Assembly: GCF_016464375.1 (NCBI RefSeq)
Contig: NZ_JADDIU010000037.1
Span: 1 to 47,649 of the forward strand
Reading direction: 5' to 3'
From: Bacillus renqingensis
Lineage (GTDB): Bacteria; Bacillota; Bacilli; Bacillales; Cytobacillaceae
DNA length: 47,649 nucleotides
Below are positions 8,245 to 16,915 of this stretch, one piece after another; within the stretch, counting starts at the first letter, position 1; each line of letters starts with the position of its first letter. The notes beneath the pieces are model-generated. The model had not been told where the DNA came from. It searched no databases and saw nothing but the letters and a program-made list of their open reading frames with translations. The position numbers and the translations under genes are program-made.

Positions 8245-9399
8245 ATGGCTAAAGTGGCTACACCAACCTTATCAAAAAAGTTAAAGGAAAAAATCTTTGA
8301 AACTTTTGATTATCTTCATCAACATCCCGAGTTAAGCTGGGAAGAAAGGGAAACTACGAATTATGTTGAACAAATTTTAAAAGATGCAGGCTGCCAACAG
8401 GTTGTCACCTTTGACGATTGTACGGGTGTGATTGGTGATATTGGGAATTTCAGCGGCGATCGGCCGATTATTGCGATTCGCGCCGATATGGACGCCTTAT
8501 ATCAAGAAGTAAACGGAAAGATGCAGGCCAATCATTCATGTGGACATGATGCCCATATGACGATTGCATTAGGCGTTTTATGGAGTATCCAGCAGAATGA
8601 ACAGCTGAAAAAACAAATCGGCATCCGTTTTATTTTTCAACCGGCAGAGGAAGTTGGGGCCGGGGCGCTGAAATTAGTGAAAAAAGGCATCGTAGATGAC
8701 GTCGATTATTTATATGGTGTTCATCTCCGCCCAATCCAAGAAATGAGAAATGGATATGCATCGCCAGCAATCGTACATGGTGCAACGCGGTCGATCGAAT
8801 TTGAGATAAACGGCGATGATGCCCATGGAGCCCGACCACATTTAACCCAAAATGCGATTGAAATTGGCGCCTATATCATGAATGCACTGCATTCCTTGTA
8901 TTTTGATCCGAATATTCCCCATTCTGCAAAAGTCACAAGATTTTTAGCAGGCGGGAAAAATACAAATATTATTCCAGGAAAAGCTTCCTTAGCCATCGAT
9001 ATGAGGGCACAAACAAACGAACTGATGGATGTTATGCATGCTTCAGTGCTTAAAATTATTAAGAATGCAAAAGAAATTTACCACACGAATATTGAAATTA
9101 CAAATGATTACGGCATTGTCGCAGCCGAGTCAAGTGAAGGGGCACAGCAATTTGCTGCTAAAGCGATTGAAAATGTGTTAGGAAGTGAAAAATTAACGCC
9201 TCCTGTGATCACTCCTGGAGGGGACGACTTCCATTTTTATAAAGTAAATAAACCGCACCTAAAAGCAACGATGATTGGATTAGGATGTGACTTGGCCCCA
9301 GGTCTGCATCATCCTTATATGCATTTTGAAATAGAATCCTTATTGAATGGTATCAGTATCTTTAACGAAATCTTACATCTACACAGTTTGGAGGATTAG
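8245..9399 (+). CDS. M20-family amidohydrolase (N-acyl-amino-acid deacylase type)
   Basis: This 384-aa enzyme is of the IAL/HipO/YxeP-like M20 type. It has HQHPELSWEE near residue 30, GHDAHMTIALG (metal-binding His/Asp), the catalytic-loop glutamates in PAEEVGAGA, the GVHLRP strand and a late GLHHPYMHFE His. It should cleave an N-acyl group from an amino acid. The neighbouring racemase interconverts N-acyl-D and N-acyl-L forms, which fits an L-specific deacylase that drains the pool. The first ATG directly abuts AAAGGG; the GTG nine bases later (8254) has better spacing and may be the real start. Confidence 0.85.
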   Translation: MAKVATPTLSKKLKEKIFETFDYLHQHPELSWEERETTNYVEQILKDAGCQQVVTFDDCTGVIGDIGNFSGDRPIIAIRADMDALYQEVNGKMQANHSCGHDAHMTIALGVLWSIQQNEQLKKQIGIRFIFQPAEEVGAGALKLVKKGIVDDVDYLYGVHLRPIQEMRNGYASPAIVHGATRSIEFEINGDDAHGARPHLTQNAIEIGAYIMNALHSLYFDPNIPHSAKVTRFLAGGKNTNIIPGKASLAIDMRAQTNELMDVMHASVLKIIKNAKEIYHTNIEITNDYGIVAAESSEGAQQFAAKAIENVLGSEKLTPPVITPGGDDFHFYKVNKPHLKATMIGLGCDLAPGLHHPYMHFEIESLLNGISIFNEILHLHSLED

Positions 9400-9402
9400 G
9401 TA

Positions 9403-10515
9403 ATGAAATCCATACGCATTGATAAAGTAAACCTGCACCTTATAGATGTATCGTTAAAGGCGCCTTTTACAACCAGTTTTGGAACTATGCAATCAAAGAA
9501 GGTCGGTATTGTCGAAGTCGTCGACCAATCCGGCCTCACTGGCTGGGGCGAAACCGTTACCAGCGATGAACCGGATTATAATGAAGAAACGACTGTAACG
9601 GCCGTGCATATGTTGGAAAAATTCCTGATCCCTGCCATTCTAAAAAAAGAGATTGCCCATCCTGATGAAGTGTTTGATCTATTTCATTTTGTGAGACGAA
9701 ACCATATGGCGAAAGCGGCGCTTGAAACAGCGATCTGGGATGTTTTTGCAAAGAAAAACGAAAAACCGTTACACCAACTTCTAGGCGGGGTAAAGGAAAA
9801 AATAGAAGTAGGCAAAAGCATCGGGATCCAGCCAACGCCTGCCCACTTAGTCGAAAAGGTTGAACAGTATGTTCATGAAGGCTTTAAAAAAATAAAAGTA
9901 AAAATTGCCCCGGGGGCTGATCTTGCGTATATCCGTGCTGTACGTGAGAAGCTGCCTGATGTCCCTTTAATGGTCGATGCAAATTCTGCGTACTCCCTTC
10001 AGGATATCGAACATTTAAAAAAATTAGATGAGTACAATCTGATTATGATTGAACAGCCATTAGCACATGATGATATTATTGATCATGCTAAACTTCAAAG
10101 ACAGCTTCAAACACCTATATGCCTGGACGAAAGCGTGTATAGTTTTGAAACAGCTAAAAAGGCGATTGAGTTGGGCAGCGGCCGTATTATAAATATTAAA
10201 ATCGGCCGTGTCGGCGGCCTTCGTGAAGCCAAAAGGATTCATGATTTATGTCAAAGCCACAATATCCCGGTATGGTGCGGAGGCATGCTTGAAACCGGCA
10301 TCGGCAGAGCCCATAATATTCAGATTACCACACTGCCGAATTTTACCATTCCTGGTGATACAGCCCCTTCTCAGCATTATTGGGACGAAGATATCATCTC
10401 TCCAGAAGTAACCATGGACCATGGAATCATTAAAGTTCCAACAGGTTCAGGAATCGGATATGAAGTAGACCGGAATAAATTGAAGAAACGACTGGTGCAC
10501 TTGGCTAGTTTTTAA
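9403..10515 (+). CDS. N-acylamino-acid racemase / o-succinylbenzoate synthase-family enzyme (enolase superfamily)
   Basis: This 370-aa enzyme has an N-terminal capping domain (about 1-125) and a barrel with the acid/base pair K165/K167 in KIKVKI and K266 in NIKIGRVGG. Metal ligands are D192 (VDANSAY), E217 (IEQPL) and D242 (LDES). These match the NSAR/OSBS group. No other menaquinone gene is present, and it follows an M20 deacylase by 3 nt. Racemisation of N-succinyl or other N-acyl amino acids is therefore more likely than menaquinone synthesis. Geobacillus-type pathways pair this racemase with an M20 desuccinylase and a GNAT succinyltransferase; the GNAT is missing here. Confidence 0.85.
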   Translation: MKSIRIDKVNLHLIDVSLKAPFTTSFGTMQSKKVGIVEVVDQSGLTGWGETVTSDEPDYNEETTVTAVHMLEKFLIPAILKKEIAHPDEVFDLFHFVRRNHMAKAALETAIWDVFAKKNEKPLHQLLGGVKEKIEVGKSIGIQPTPAHLVEKVEQYVHEGFKKIKVKIAPGADLAYIRAVREKLPDVPLMVDANSAYSLQDIEHLKKLDEYNLIMIEQPLAHDDIIDHAKLQRQLQTPICLDESVYSFETAKKAIELGSGRIINIKIGRVGGLREAKRIHDLCQSHNIPVWCGGMLETGIGRAHNIQITTLPNFTIPGDTAPSQHYWDEDIISPEVTMDHGIIKVPTGSGIGYEVDRNKLKKRLVHLASF

Positions 10516-10530
10516 TTTTTAGATAAAGAT

Positions 10531-10578
10531 AATAAACCCCCGGCAAGCGTAAAATTACGCTAGTGCCGGGGGTTTATT
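10531..10578. terminator. Strong bidirectional terminator
   Basis: A 15-bp perfect stem, AATAAACCCCCGGCA (10531-10545) with TGCCGGGGGTTTATT (10564-10578), encloses a second AGCGTA/TACGCT stem. It separates the convergent racemase and aminopeptidase transcripts. Confidence 0.9.
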
Positions 10579-10734
10579 ATCCATTATGAGGATACCTTTA
10601 GAATTTCGGAATACCCTCTTGGAGTCGATTGTAAATGATTTCATTTTTGCTTTTTTGTCCCCAGACTGTTAGCCGGACCACCAGCAGATATGCCGGTTGT
10701 TTCCTTAGACCCTATTACTGCTAGAGTGGAATAT

Positions 10735-11667
10735 TTACCTAGCCGGAAAGATCTCCTTTCCATCAATGGTAACCACCGGGTCTTTGACAACACAGTCGAT
10801 GTGGACGCCTGCCTCGTTTGTACCTCCAAATGGTTTGTTGCTGCCAAAGGCAATGTGAACGGTTCCATAAACCTTTTCATCCTCTAAGACATTTCCCGTC
10901 AGGCGGGCTTTCTTATTGGTGCCAATTCCAAATTCAGCGATGATTCTGCCATTCTCTTTTCCTAGTAATTGCAGTAATTGCTTGCCCGCTTCACCCGAAG
11001 CATCTGCCAATCGGCCATTTTCAATGGTTAATAGAATCGGCTCCTTCAAGACACCGATTCCGGCAATCGATCCATCTATAAGGATGGTGCCATTGGCTGA
11101 ATCTTCGATCGGTGCAATATAGCTTTCTCCTGAAGGAAGGTTGCCGGATTCGCCTTTTTCTCGAAAAACACCTGTGCTTGGAATTCCGTTTCTCCCTTTA
11201 ATCGAAAATGTCAATGTCGTATTTTCTTTTTCAATGGTGACCGTATTGCCTGTATCAAGCAGCTCGCAATAGTAAGCCGTTAACCGCTCCACCTCAGAAT
11301 AATCAGCCGTTATAGCCCCCTCTTGCAGCATATCCATCGTCAATCCAGGCATGGTCGCCACGCGCGTTCCATTGGCAGAAGCCTCTTTCCTTGCTTTCGT
11401 ATGGGTAAGCGAATGATGGGTGATACATAGTACGACTTCAGCCGCCTTCATCGCATCAGCCACCAGACGTGGGGGCTCCTCTCCAGATTTCGTTCGCGTC
11501 TTCATCTTCAAAAGCTGTGTTTCATTCCCTATATCAACACCTGCTTGAAAAAAAATATCCGCTATTTTGACTGACTCTGCATCCGTGACAATTAAAATAT
11601 TCTCATTTGCCTGTAGATTCAAATTCCTTCTTAATATCGACTGGGCAATTTCAATTAATCCTTGCAT
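10735..11667 (-). CDS. M29-like leucyl aminopeptidase-family protein
   Basis: This 310-aa protein is shorter than classical M29 aminopeptidases (about 410 aa). The C-terminal part keeps the family pattern: AEFGIGTN, LEDEKVYGTVHIAFG, GGTNEAGVHIDCV and TIDGKEIF, with Glu, His and His-x-Asp residues at the positions expected for metal ligands. Related short proteins include 2,5-dihydroxypyridine dioxygenase (NicX-type), so a non-peptidase role is possible. It lies 16 nt after the IclR gene with a GGGGAGG site, so the two are co-transcribed. Context with a peptide transporter and M20/DUF1177 genes favours peptide or amide breakdown. Confidence 0.75.
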   Translation of the reverse strand: MQGLIEIAQSILRRNLNLQANENILIVTDAESVKIADIFFQAGVDIGNETQLLKMKTRTKSGEEPPRLVADAMKAAEVVLCITHHSLTHTKARKEASANGTRVATMPGLTMDMLQEGAITADYSEVERLTAYYCELLDTGNTVTIEKENTTLTFSIKGRNGIPSTGVFREKGESGNLPSGESYIAPIEDSANGTILIDGSIAGIGVLKEPILLTIENGRLADASGEAGKQLLQLLGKENGRIIAEFGIGTNKKARLTGNVLEDEKVYGTVHIAFGSNKPFGGTNEAGVHIDCVVKDPVVTIDGKEIFPAR

Positions 11668-11683
11668 GCTGTTTCCTCCCCAT

Positions 11684-12445
11684 TTAGACCCTTAATTTCA
11701 GTTGGTATTTTTGAATAACCTCTCTGATTTCATCCCTTGTCTCCATAAGAAGAGGCAGGTATTGCTGAATTTTTTCATCTGACATACGATAGATGGGACC
11801 TGATACGGTGACAGAACCAATAATTTCATCCCCGTCAAATAACGGAACGGCAATGGCGATGACATCCCGCGTATATTCCCCTTGGCTTTGGGCCCAGCCT
11901 CGCTCCCTGACTTTTTCTAATTCCGCTCGGAGTTGATCAGGATCCGTCATCGTTGTCTTGGTATACTTTTTTAGACCGGAATGAATAATCGATTCAATGA
12001 ATTCATCAGGCATATAGGCTAAAATTGCCCGATAGGAAGCGCCGACATACAACGGTGCTCTGCTTCCCGCTGAAACAGAAAACTTCACCTTATTTTCCGG
12101 TTCGACTACCTCCAGTGTAACCGCCTCCTCGCCATCTAAAATCGTAAGAAATATGGATTCACCTGTTTCATCTTTCAAACGATTAAGAATCGGACGGATC
12201 AATTGATTGACATTTAATCCTTCATACATAATCATGCCTAATTCCCATGTTGCATAGCCTAAAGAATACTTTTTCGTTACTTTATCCTTAGAGACAAACC
12301 GATTTTTTTCCAAGGTTTCAAGAATGCGATAGATATTGGTGTGATTTAAGCCCAATTCATTGGCCAGCTCTCTTCCTCCCCAAACTGGCTTTTCTCTAGT
12401 AAACATCATCAGCACCTTTAATGCTAAGTCTAATGTTTTTAACAT
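11684..12445 (-). CDS. IclR-family transcriptional regulator
   Basis: This 253-aa protein has an N-terminal winged helix-turn-helix (GGRELANELGLNHTNIYRIL and ETLEKNRFV at about residues 23-52). The C-terminal IclR effector domain includes SAGSRAPLYVGASYRAILAY and a late GSVTVSGPIYRMSDE segment. It is the only regulator in the peptide-catabolic region and sits between the M20 and aminopeptidase genes. It is the best candidate to bind the paired TGATTCA-N5-TGAATYA palindromes in the transporter promoter region. A separate palindrome lies 35 nt upstream of its own start. Confidence 0.87.
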   Translation of the reverse strand: MLKTLDLALKVLMMFTREKPVWGGRELANELGLNHTNIYRILETLEKNRFVSKDKVTKKYSLGYATWELGMIMYEGLNVNQLIRPILNRLKDETGESIFLTILDGEEAVTLEVVEPENKVKFSVSAGSRAPLYVGASYRAILAYMPDEFIESIIHSGLKKYTKTTMTDPDQLRAELEKVRERGWAQSQGEYTRDVIAIAVPLFDGDEIIGSVTVSGPIYRMSDEKIQQYLPLLMETRDEIREVIQKYQLKLRV

Positions 12446-12479
12446 GAGGAAATCCCCCTAACCAATCAATAGTCACTAG

Positions 12480-12497
12480 TTTCATTAGATAATGAAA
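12480..12497. promoter_or_regulatory. Palindrome upstream of the IclR gene
   Basis: TTTCATTAGATAATGAAA has perfect 8-bp arms around GA. It lies 35 nt upstream of the iclR start, a usual place for an autoregulatory operator. Its TTCA...TGAA ends resemble the transporter sites, but the spacing differs. Confidence 0.4.
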
Positions 12498-12521
12498 ATT
12501 TTATAAAATCAACCCTTTTTC

Positions 12522-12582
12522 AAAATAAAAGCAGTTCTCCTCTAAACCCAAAAGGGAGAAAGGGCTTAGAGGTACTAACTGC
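12522..12582 (-). terminator. Terminator after the M20 peptidase gene
   Basis: On the minus strand GCAGTTAGTACCTCTAAGCCC and GGGTTTAGAGGAGAACTGC form a long imperfect hairpin (plus 12531-12582), followed by TTTTATTTT. It separates the transporter-DUF1177-M20 transcript from iclR and the aminopeptidase gene. Confidence 0.8.
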
Positions 12583-12630
12583 TGACAATAGCCTGGGCAG
12601 CATGTAGTAAGGCGCTGCCTTTATCTGAAA

Positions 12631-13899
12631 TTACTTTTGATAAAGAAAATCAATGACTGCCGCGACATATACCTTAGCACAGCAAATAATATCTTCTACT
12701 TTCGCTTTTTCATTATACCCATGGATGGAAGGCAAAAATGCTGGACCATATTGCAAGACAGGGATGTGATACTCCCTGAAATGACGAGCATCACTGCTTG
12801 CCCATTGCATCACACCATAGGCTTCCTCGCCTGTCACAAAGGTGATATTATCGACAATCGCTTTGCAAACAGGATCTGCAGCAGGGGTATAATTGGCATG
12901 ACTTCTAAATCCAAATGGACGAATTTCATAGCGAATCCCTAATTCATCTAATTGTTGCTTTAAATAAGCGGTTACTTCATCTCGGGTTATCCCAAAGGGT
13001 AGGCGGCAATCGACTTGAACCTTACAACTTTCAGGGATCACATTGGACTTGGTTCCGCCCTGAATCGTCCCAATATTCACTGTGACTCTTTCTAAAACCG
13101 GCTGGAACTTCTCCCGATCTTTTTCAACCTCACGCATATACCGTTTGGAAACCTGGATCAATTCTTGGACTTCCTCAGGAATGGTAATGTCGAGATCCCA
13201 GAGGGTTCGTATCTTTTCAATTGCAGCGATAGCGTCCGTAATGGCATTATTACCTGCCAATGGGGACAGGCTTCCATGACCGGGTTCACCAAACACTTCC
13301 AGCTCGAACCAATAAGAACCTTTTTGGCCAATGGTCGGATTTAATCGGGATGATGGCTCTGCAATTAAACAGCCATCCCCTTGAATAAGACCGTTCTTTA
13401 ATAACCATGGAACACCAAACTCACCGCCTGTTTCTTCATCCGGAACAATGGCAAGAGTTAGTTTACCTGGGATATCAATATTAAGCCGTTTCAATAAGGC
13501 GAAGGCAAAAATAATTCCTCCAAGTCCTGCCTTCATATCGCTGGCTCCTCTCCCTAACAGCCATCCATCCTTCACCTCGCCTGAAAAAGGATGGAAATCC
13601 CACTTGGACAGGTCCCCAGCGGGCACGACATCCGTATGGCCACAATAAATTAAATGTTTTCCTTGTTCAGTACCAATACTAGAAATCAAGTTAAACATCT
13701 TCTCATTTGATTCATGCCATTCGGCTTGAAGTCCGAATTGACGAAGATAATTGGAAATATACTCAGAGATTTCGGTTGAATCTCCGGGTGGATTTTCACT
13801 TGGAATTTTAATTAAAGAACTGCAAAGCTCTATTAATTCATCTTTTCTTGCTTCCACTTCATCTATTAATCTTTGTTTTAGCGCCTTTACGTCCGTCAT
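12631..13899 (-). CDS. M20-family peptidase (ArgE/DapE/carboxypeptidase type)
   Basis: This 422-aa dinuclear-zinc hydrolase has YCGHTDVVPAGD near residue 85 (His ligand and Asp), GRGASDMKAGLGG (bridging Asp), PDEETGGEFG (catalytic Glu-Glu), IAEPS (Asp/Glu ligand position) and a late SIHGYNE His. The dimerisation domain lies at about 185-310. Substrates of this branch are N-acyl amino acids or dipeptides. The start codon overlaps the DUF1177 stop by 4 nt, so the two are translationally coupled and probably act on the same imported compound. Confidence 0.87.
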   Translation of the reverse strand: MTDVKALKQRLIDEVEARKDELIELCSSLIKIPSENPPGDSTEISEYISNYLRQFGLQAEWHESNEKMFNLISSIGTEQGKHLIYCGHTDVVPAGDLSKWDFHPFSGEVKDGWLLGRGASDMKAGLGGIIFAFALLKRLNIDIPGKLTLAIVPDEETGGEFGVPWLLKNGLIQGDGCLIAEPSSRLNPTIGQKGSYWFELEVFGEPGHGSLSPLAGNNAITDAIAAIEKIRTLWDLDITIPEEVQELIQVSKRYMREVEKDREKFQPVLERVTVNIGTIQGGTKSNVIPESCKVQVDCRLPFGITRDEVTAYLKQQLDELGIRYEIRPFGFRSHANYTPAADPVCKAIVDNITFVTGEEAYGVMQWASSDARHFREYHIPVLQYGPAFLPSIHGYNEKAKVEDIICCAKVYVAAVIDFLYQK

Positions 13900-14846
13900 C
13901 CTGCATTCACCTGATTTCCTTTAGTTTGTAAATGGCTCATTTTTCCGTATAGCTGCTCCAAGCGTGCAAACTCTTCCTGATCGTAAAAAGCACATTTATT
14001 TTCCCCAAAGAGCTTCGCTACTTCAATGGCAAATCGGACAACCTGTTCCACATCGGTTGGGTGTGTAGCACCTGTTCCACATCCCGCGACCGTTGTTTCT
14101 GTTGTAATCGCCACACCGACAACCGGGCTCTTTGTGGCAACCGCCGGCTGAAGAATACTATTTACATGGTAAACACCGTTTCCATAAGGAGTAATATCCT
14201 GCGTTGTGATCGGCAAAGTGACTGGCAAACGTCCTGCTGACTGTGTATAGACATTCAGTAAATCGTTGCTTACTTTTAAAATATATCCTTCTTTCACAGT
14301 TGGCGTAATCGCAAATCCTTTATGATTCGTAATCATATTTCCTTTTGTTGTATCAATGGACAGAATCGCATCCATTTCTTCCGTTACTTCATGCTGATTC
14401 ATCGTAAGGATGTCCACTGGTGAATCCATAAACGGAACCGGATCATGTGGCAGCGTAGGGGCGGTCGGGCAAATATGGGTAGTTAAGATTACATCCCCTT
14501 TGAGGCGGTCGCCTTTTCCCGCCATGTCCAAGAGTTTAGCTGCCGCAGATACACATGATAAAGCGCCATCTCCATCGGATACAAACCCTTTGACCTCCGG
14601 GCGGGCTCCAATTCCGCCTAAGCGTCCAATAATTCCTAAAGTAGGGGCAGTTCCACCCTTTATCTTTCCTTGTTCGCCAGGAATGACGACCTTTATGAAA
14701 TCCGTTGAACCCTTCTGGCCTTCCACGGTTTTAACTGTAATCTCTCCTAGACTAGAAATTCCCTCAAGATATTTTTTTACATCATACCCAGTGACATCAA
14801 TGGTATCTAATACTTCTAATAATTCGATTACGTGCTTTAGTGACAT
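13896..14846 (-). CDS. DUF1177-family protein of unknown function
   Basis: This 316-aa soluble protein has no signal peptide. It matches the DUF1177 pattern as I know it: an N-terminal EVLDTIDVTGYDVKKYL helix, GRLGGIGARPEVKGFVSDGD leading to a conserved GDGA, VILTTHICPTAPTLPHDPVP, and a C-terminal TTETTVAGCGTGATHPTDVE. The conserved Asp, His and Cys residues suggest a metal or catalytic site; this is inference. It follows the ABC transporter genes and overlaps the M20 gene. The GGAGG site lies about 9 nt before the ATG. The linkage suggests a catabolic step on an imported peptide or amide. Confidence 0.85.
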   Translation of the reverse strand: MSLKHVIELLEVLDTIDVTGYDVKKYLEGISSLGEITVKTVEGQKGSTDFIKVVIPGEQGKIKGGTAPTLGIIGRLGGIGARPEVKGFVSDGDGALSCVSAAAKLLDMAGKGDRLKGDVILTTHICPTAPTLPHDPVPFMDSPVDILTMNQHEVTEEMDAILSIDTTKGNMITNHKGFAITPTVKEGYILKVSNDLLNVYTQSAGRLPVTLPITTQDITPYGNGVYHVNSILQPAVATKSPVVGVAITTETTVAGCGTGATHPTDVEQVVRFAIEVAKLFGENKCAFYDQEEFARLEQLYGKMSHLQTKGNQVNAG

Positions 14847-14926
14847 TGAAAAAAACCTCCAGCTACTATTTTGATAGAAATAAACAAATAATTTTCCGGC
14901 CAGCCTACTAGCTTAGGCAGCCGCTC

Positions 14927-15895
14927 TTAATATAGATGACAAGCAACCCGCTGATTCGTTCCATTCTGTTTAAGTTCGGGAACTGTACTTTTGCAGCATT
15001 CCATTGCTTGCGGACATCTCTGGTGAAAGTGACAGCCAGATGGTGGATGAACCGGGCTTGGCACATCCCCTTTTAATAAAATTCTTTCTTTCTTTTCATA
15101 GGGGCTTTCCTTCGGAACAGCCGATAGCAATGCTTTTGTATAGGGATGAAGCGGATTCTGATAGATTTCATTGTATGAACCTATTTCCACGATTTTCCCT
15201 AGATACATCACCGCAATTCGGTCACACATATAGCGGACGACATTTAAATCATGCGAGATAAAAATATAGGTTAACGAAAATTTTTTCTGCAAATCTTTTA
15301 ATAGGTTAATCACTTGCGCTTGTACAGATACGTCTAAGGCGGATACGGGTTCATCACAAATTATGACATCCGGGTTTAACGCAAGTGCACGGGCAATATT
15401 AATCCGCTGACGCTGACCACCAGAGAACTCATGTGGATAACGGTCAGCATGGTAGCTATTTAATCCGACCACTTCCAATAATTCATGAACCCTCTTTAAC
15501 CGCGATCGCTTATCGCCCACTTTATGAATTTCTAAAGGTTCAGCGATCAGTTGTTTAATGGTTTTTCTTGGATCCAAAGAGGCATACGGATTTTGAAACA
15601 CCATTTGAATCGACTTACGCGAATCGCGGATTTCTTTCGTTCCCATTACCGCTAAATCTTGACCTTTAAACAACACCTTGCCATCAGTTGGCCGAACTAA
15701 TTGGTTAATAAGCCTTGCCATCGTAGACTTACCGCAGCCTGATTCTCCTACAATCCCAAGCGTTTCCCCGCGGAACACCTCAAAACTAACTCCATCGACC
15801 GCTTTGACACTTTGGTTGGATTTTTTAAACGGGATCGGGTTCTGGATGGGGAAATGCTTTTTCAAGTTCTCCACTTTAATAATTGCTTCAGCCAT
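14927..15895 (-). CDS. Oligopeptide/dipeptide ABC transporter ATP-binding protein (OppF/DppF type)
   Basis: This 322-aa ATPase has Walker A GESGCGKSTMARL near residue 55, a Q-loop QMVFQNPYASL, signature SGGQRQRI, Walker B VIICDEP and an H-loop ISHDL. The C-terminal oligopeptide extension has the cysteine pattern CHFHQRCPQAMECC..C of OppD/F proteins. Its start overlaps the end of the partner ATPase gene by 8 nt. It energises peptide import with the partner ATPase and two permeases. Confidence 0.93.
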   Translation of the reverse strand: MAEAIIKVENLKKHFPIQNPIPFKKSNQSVKAVDGVSFEVFRGETLGIVGESGCGKSTMARLINQLVRPTDGKVLFKGQDLAVMGTKEIRDSRKSIQMVFQNPYASLDPRKTIKQLIAEPLEIHKVGDKRSRLKRVHELLEVVGLNSYHADRYPHEFSGGQRQRINIARALALNPDVIICDEPVSALDVSVQAQVINLLKDLQKKFSLTYIFISHDLNVVRYMCDRIAVMYLGKIVEIGSYNEIYQNPLHPYTKALLSAVPKESPYEKKERILLKGDVPSPVHPPSGCHFHQRCPQAMECCKSTVPELKQNGTNQRVACHLY

Positions 15896-16901
15896 GGTAC
15901 GCCTTCTCCTTTCTTTTCAGCCGCTTTTCTTTCGTTTGAAAATGACAGGAGACCGTATGTCCTTCCTCTACCTCAATCAGCTCTGGTTTCTTGGAAAAGC
16001 AAACCTCTTGTGCATATGGACAACGATCGGCAAAATGACAGCCAGGAATGGGCTCACGTAAATCAGGCGGAGTTCCAGGAATGGTCGAAAGCTTTTCCTC
16101 GTTCTCACTATCACTCGTAATCTGGGAATCTAGCAAGCCCCACGTATACGGATGAAGCGGACGATCAAAAATCGTTTTGACATCGCCTGATTCCACAGTG
16201 TTTCCCGCATACATGACAATCACCTGATCACACATCTCCCAGACGACTCCTAAATCATGCGTAATCATGATGATAGAGGTGTCGATCGTATCCTGCAGAT
16301 GCCTCATCAGATCTAATATTTGCGCCTGTACCGTCACATCTAACGCGGTGGTAGGTTCATCCGCAATTAATAGTTTAGGATTACAAGCTAATGCAATGGC
16401 AATCATCACCCGCTGTCTCATTCCTCCGGAAAATTCATGCGGATACATATCCATCCGTTTTTCAGCCTCTGGAATTCCTACCAGCTGTAACATCTCTATG
16501 GCCGCTTTTTTTGCTTCTTTTTTGGAAACCTTCCGGTGCGTCCGAATCGACTCGATAATTTGATTCCCAACCGTAAATACCGGGTTCAAGCTCGTCATCG
16601 GATCCTGGAAAATCATCGATATTTCATTTCCCCTTATAGACCGCATCTCTTTTTCCGATAAAGCAAGAATGTCCTTCCCCTCAAACAAAATCCTGCCGCC
16701 GGCAATTTTGCCAGGTGGATTTGGAATCAGCCGAAGTAAGGCGGTGGCGGTAACACTCTTTCCCGATCCTGATTCACCGACAATCCCTAGCGTTTCCTTT
16801 TTATTTAACGTAAAACTAACACCATTCACCGCTTTAGCGACTGAAGATGAGGAACGGAAATGCACTTCCAAATCTTCTACCTCTAATAAAAAATCGGACA
16901 T
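15888..16901 (-). CDS. Oligopeptide/dipeptide ABC transporter ATP-binding protein (OppD/DppD type)
   Basis: This 337-aa ATPase has Walker A GESGSGKSVTATALL near residue 40, Q-loop MIFQDPMTSLNPV, signature SGGMRQRVM, Walker B LLIADEPTTALDVT and H-loop ITHDLGVV. The C-terminal Cys motif is CHFADRCPYAQEVC..C. It pairs with the OppF-type ATPase. The order B-C-D-F after the divergent binding protein is a common Dpp/Opp arrangement. Confidence 0.93.
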   Translation of the reverse strand: MSDFLLEVEDLEVHFRSSSSVAKAVNGVSFTLNKKETLGIVGESGSGKSVTATALLRLIPNPPGKIAGGRILFEGKDILALSEKEMRSIRGNEISMIFQDPMTSLNPVFTVGNQIIESIRTHRKVSKKEAKKAAIEMLQLVGIPEAEKRMDMYPHEFSGGMRQRVMIAIALACNPKLLIADEPTTALDVTVQAQILDLMRHLQDTIDTSIIMITHDLGVVWEMCDQVIVMYAGNTVESGDVKTIFDRPLHPYTWGLLDSQITSDSENEEKLSTIPGTPPDLREPIPGCHFADRCPYAQEVCFSKKPELIEVEEGHTVSCHFQTKEKRLKRKEKAYHG

Positions 16902-16915
16902 CCCAATCCCCCCTT

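Noticed and set aside
9403..10515. Calling this gene menC for menaquinone synthesis
   Set aside because: The sequence family fits, but the operon (transporter, RpiR, M20) and lack of men genes favour N-acylamino-acid racemase; no symbol was given.
10641..10880. 79-aa minus-strand frame after the aminopeptidase
   Set aside because: It overlaps the aminopeptidase 3' end in another frame and lacks a ribosome site; 10579-10734 shows no convincing feature.
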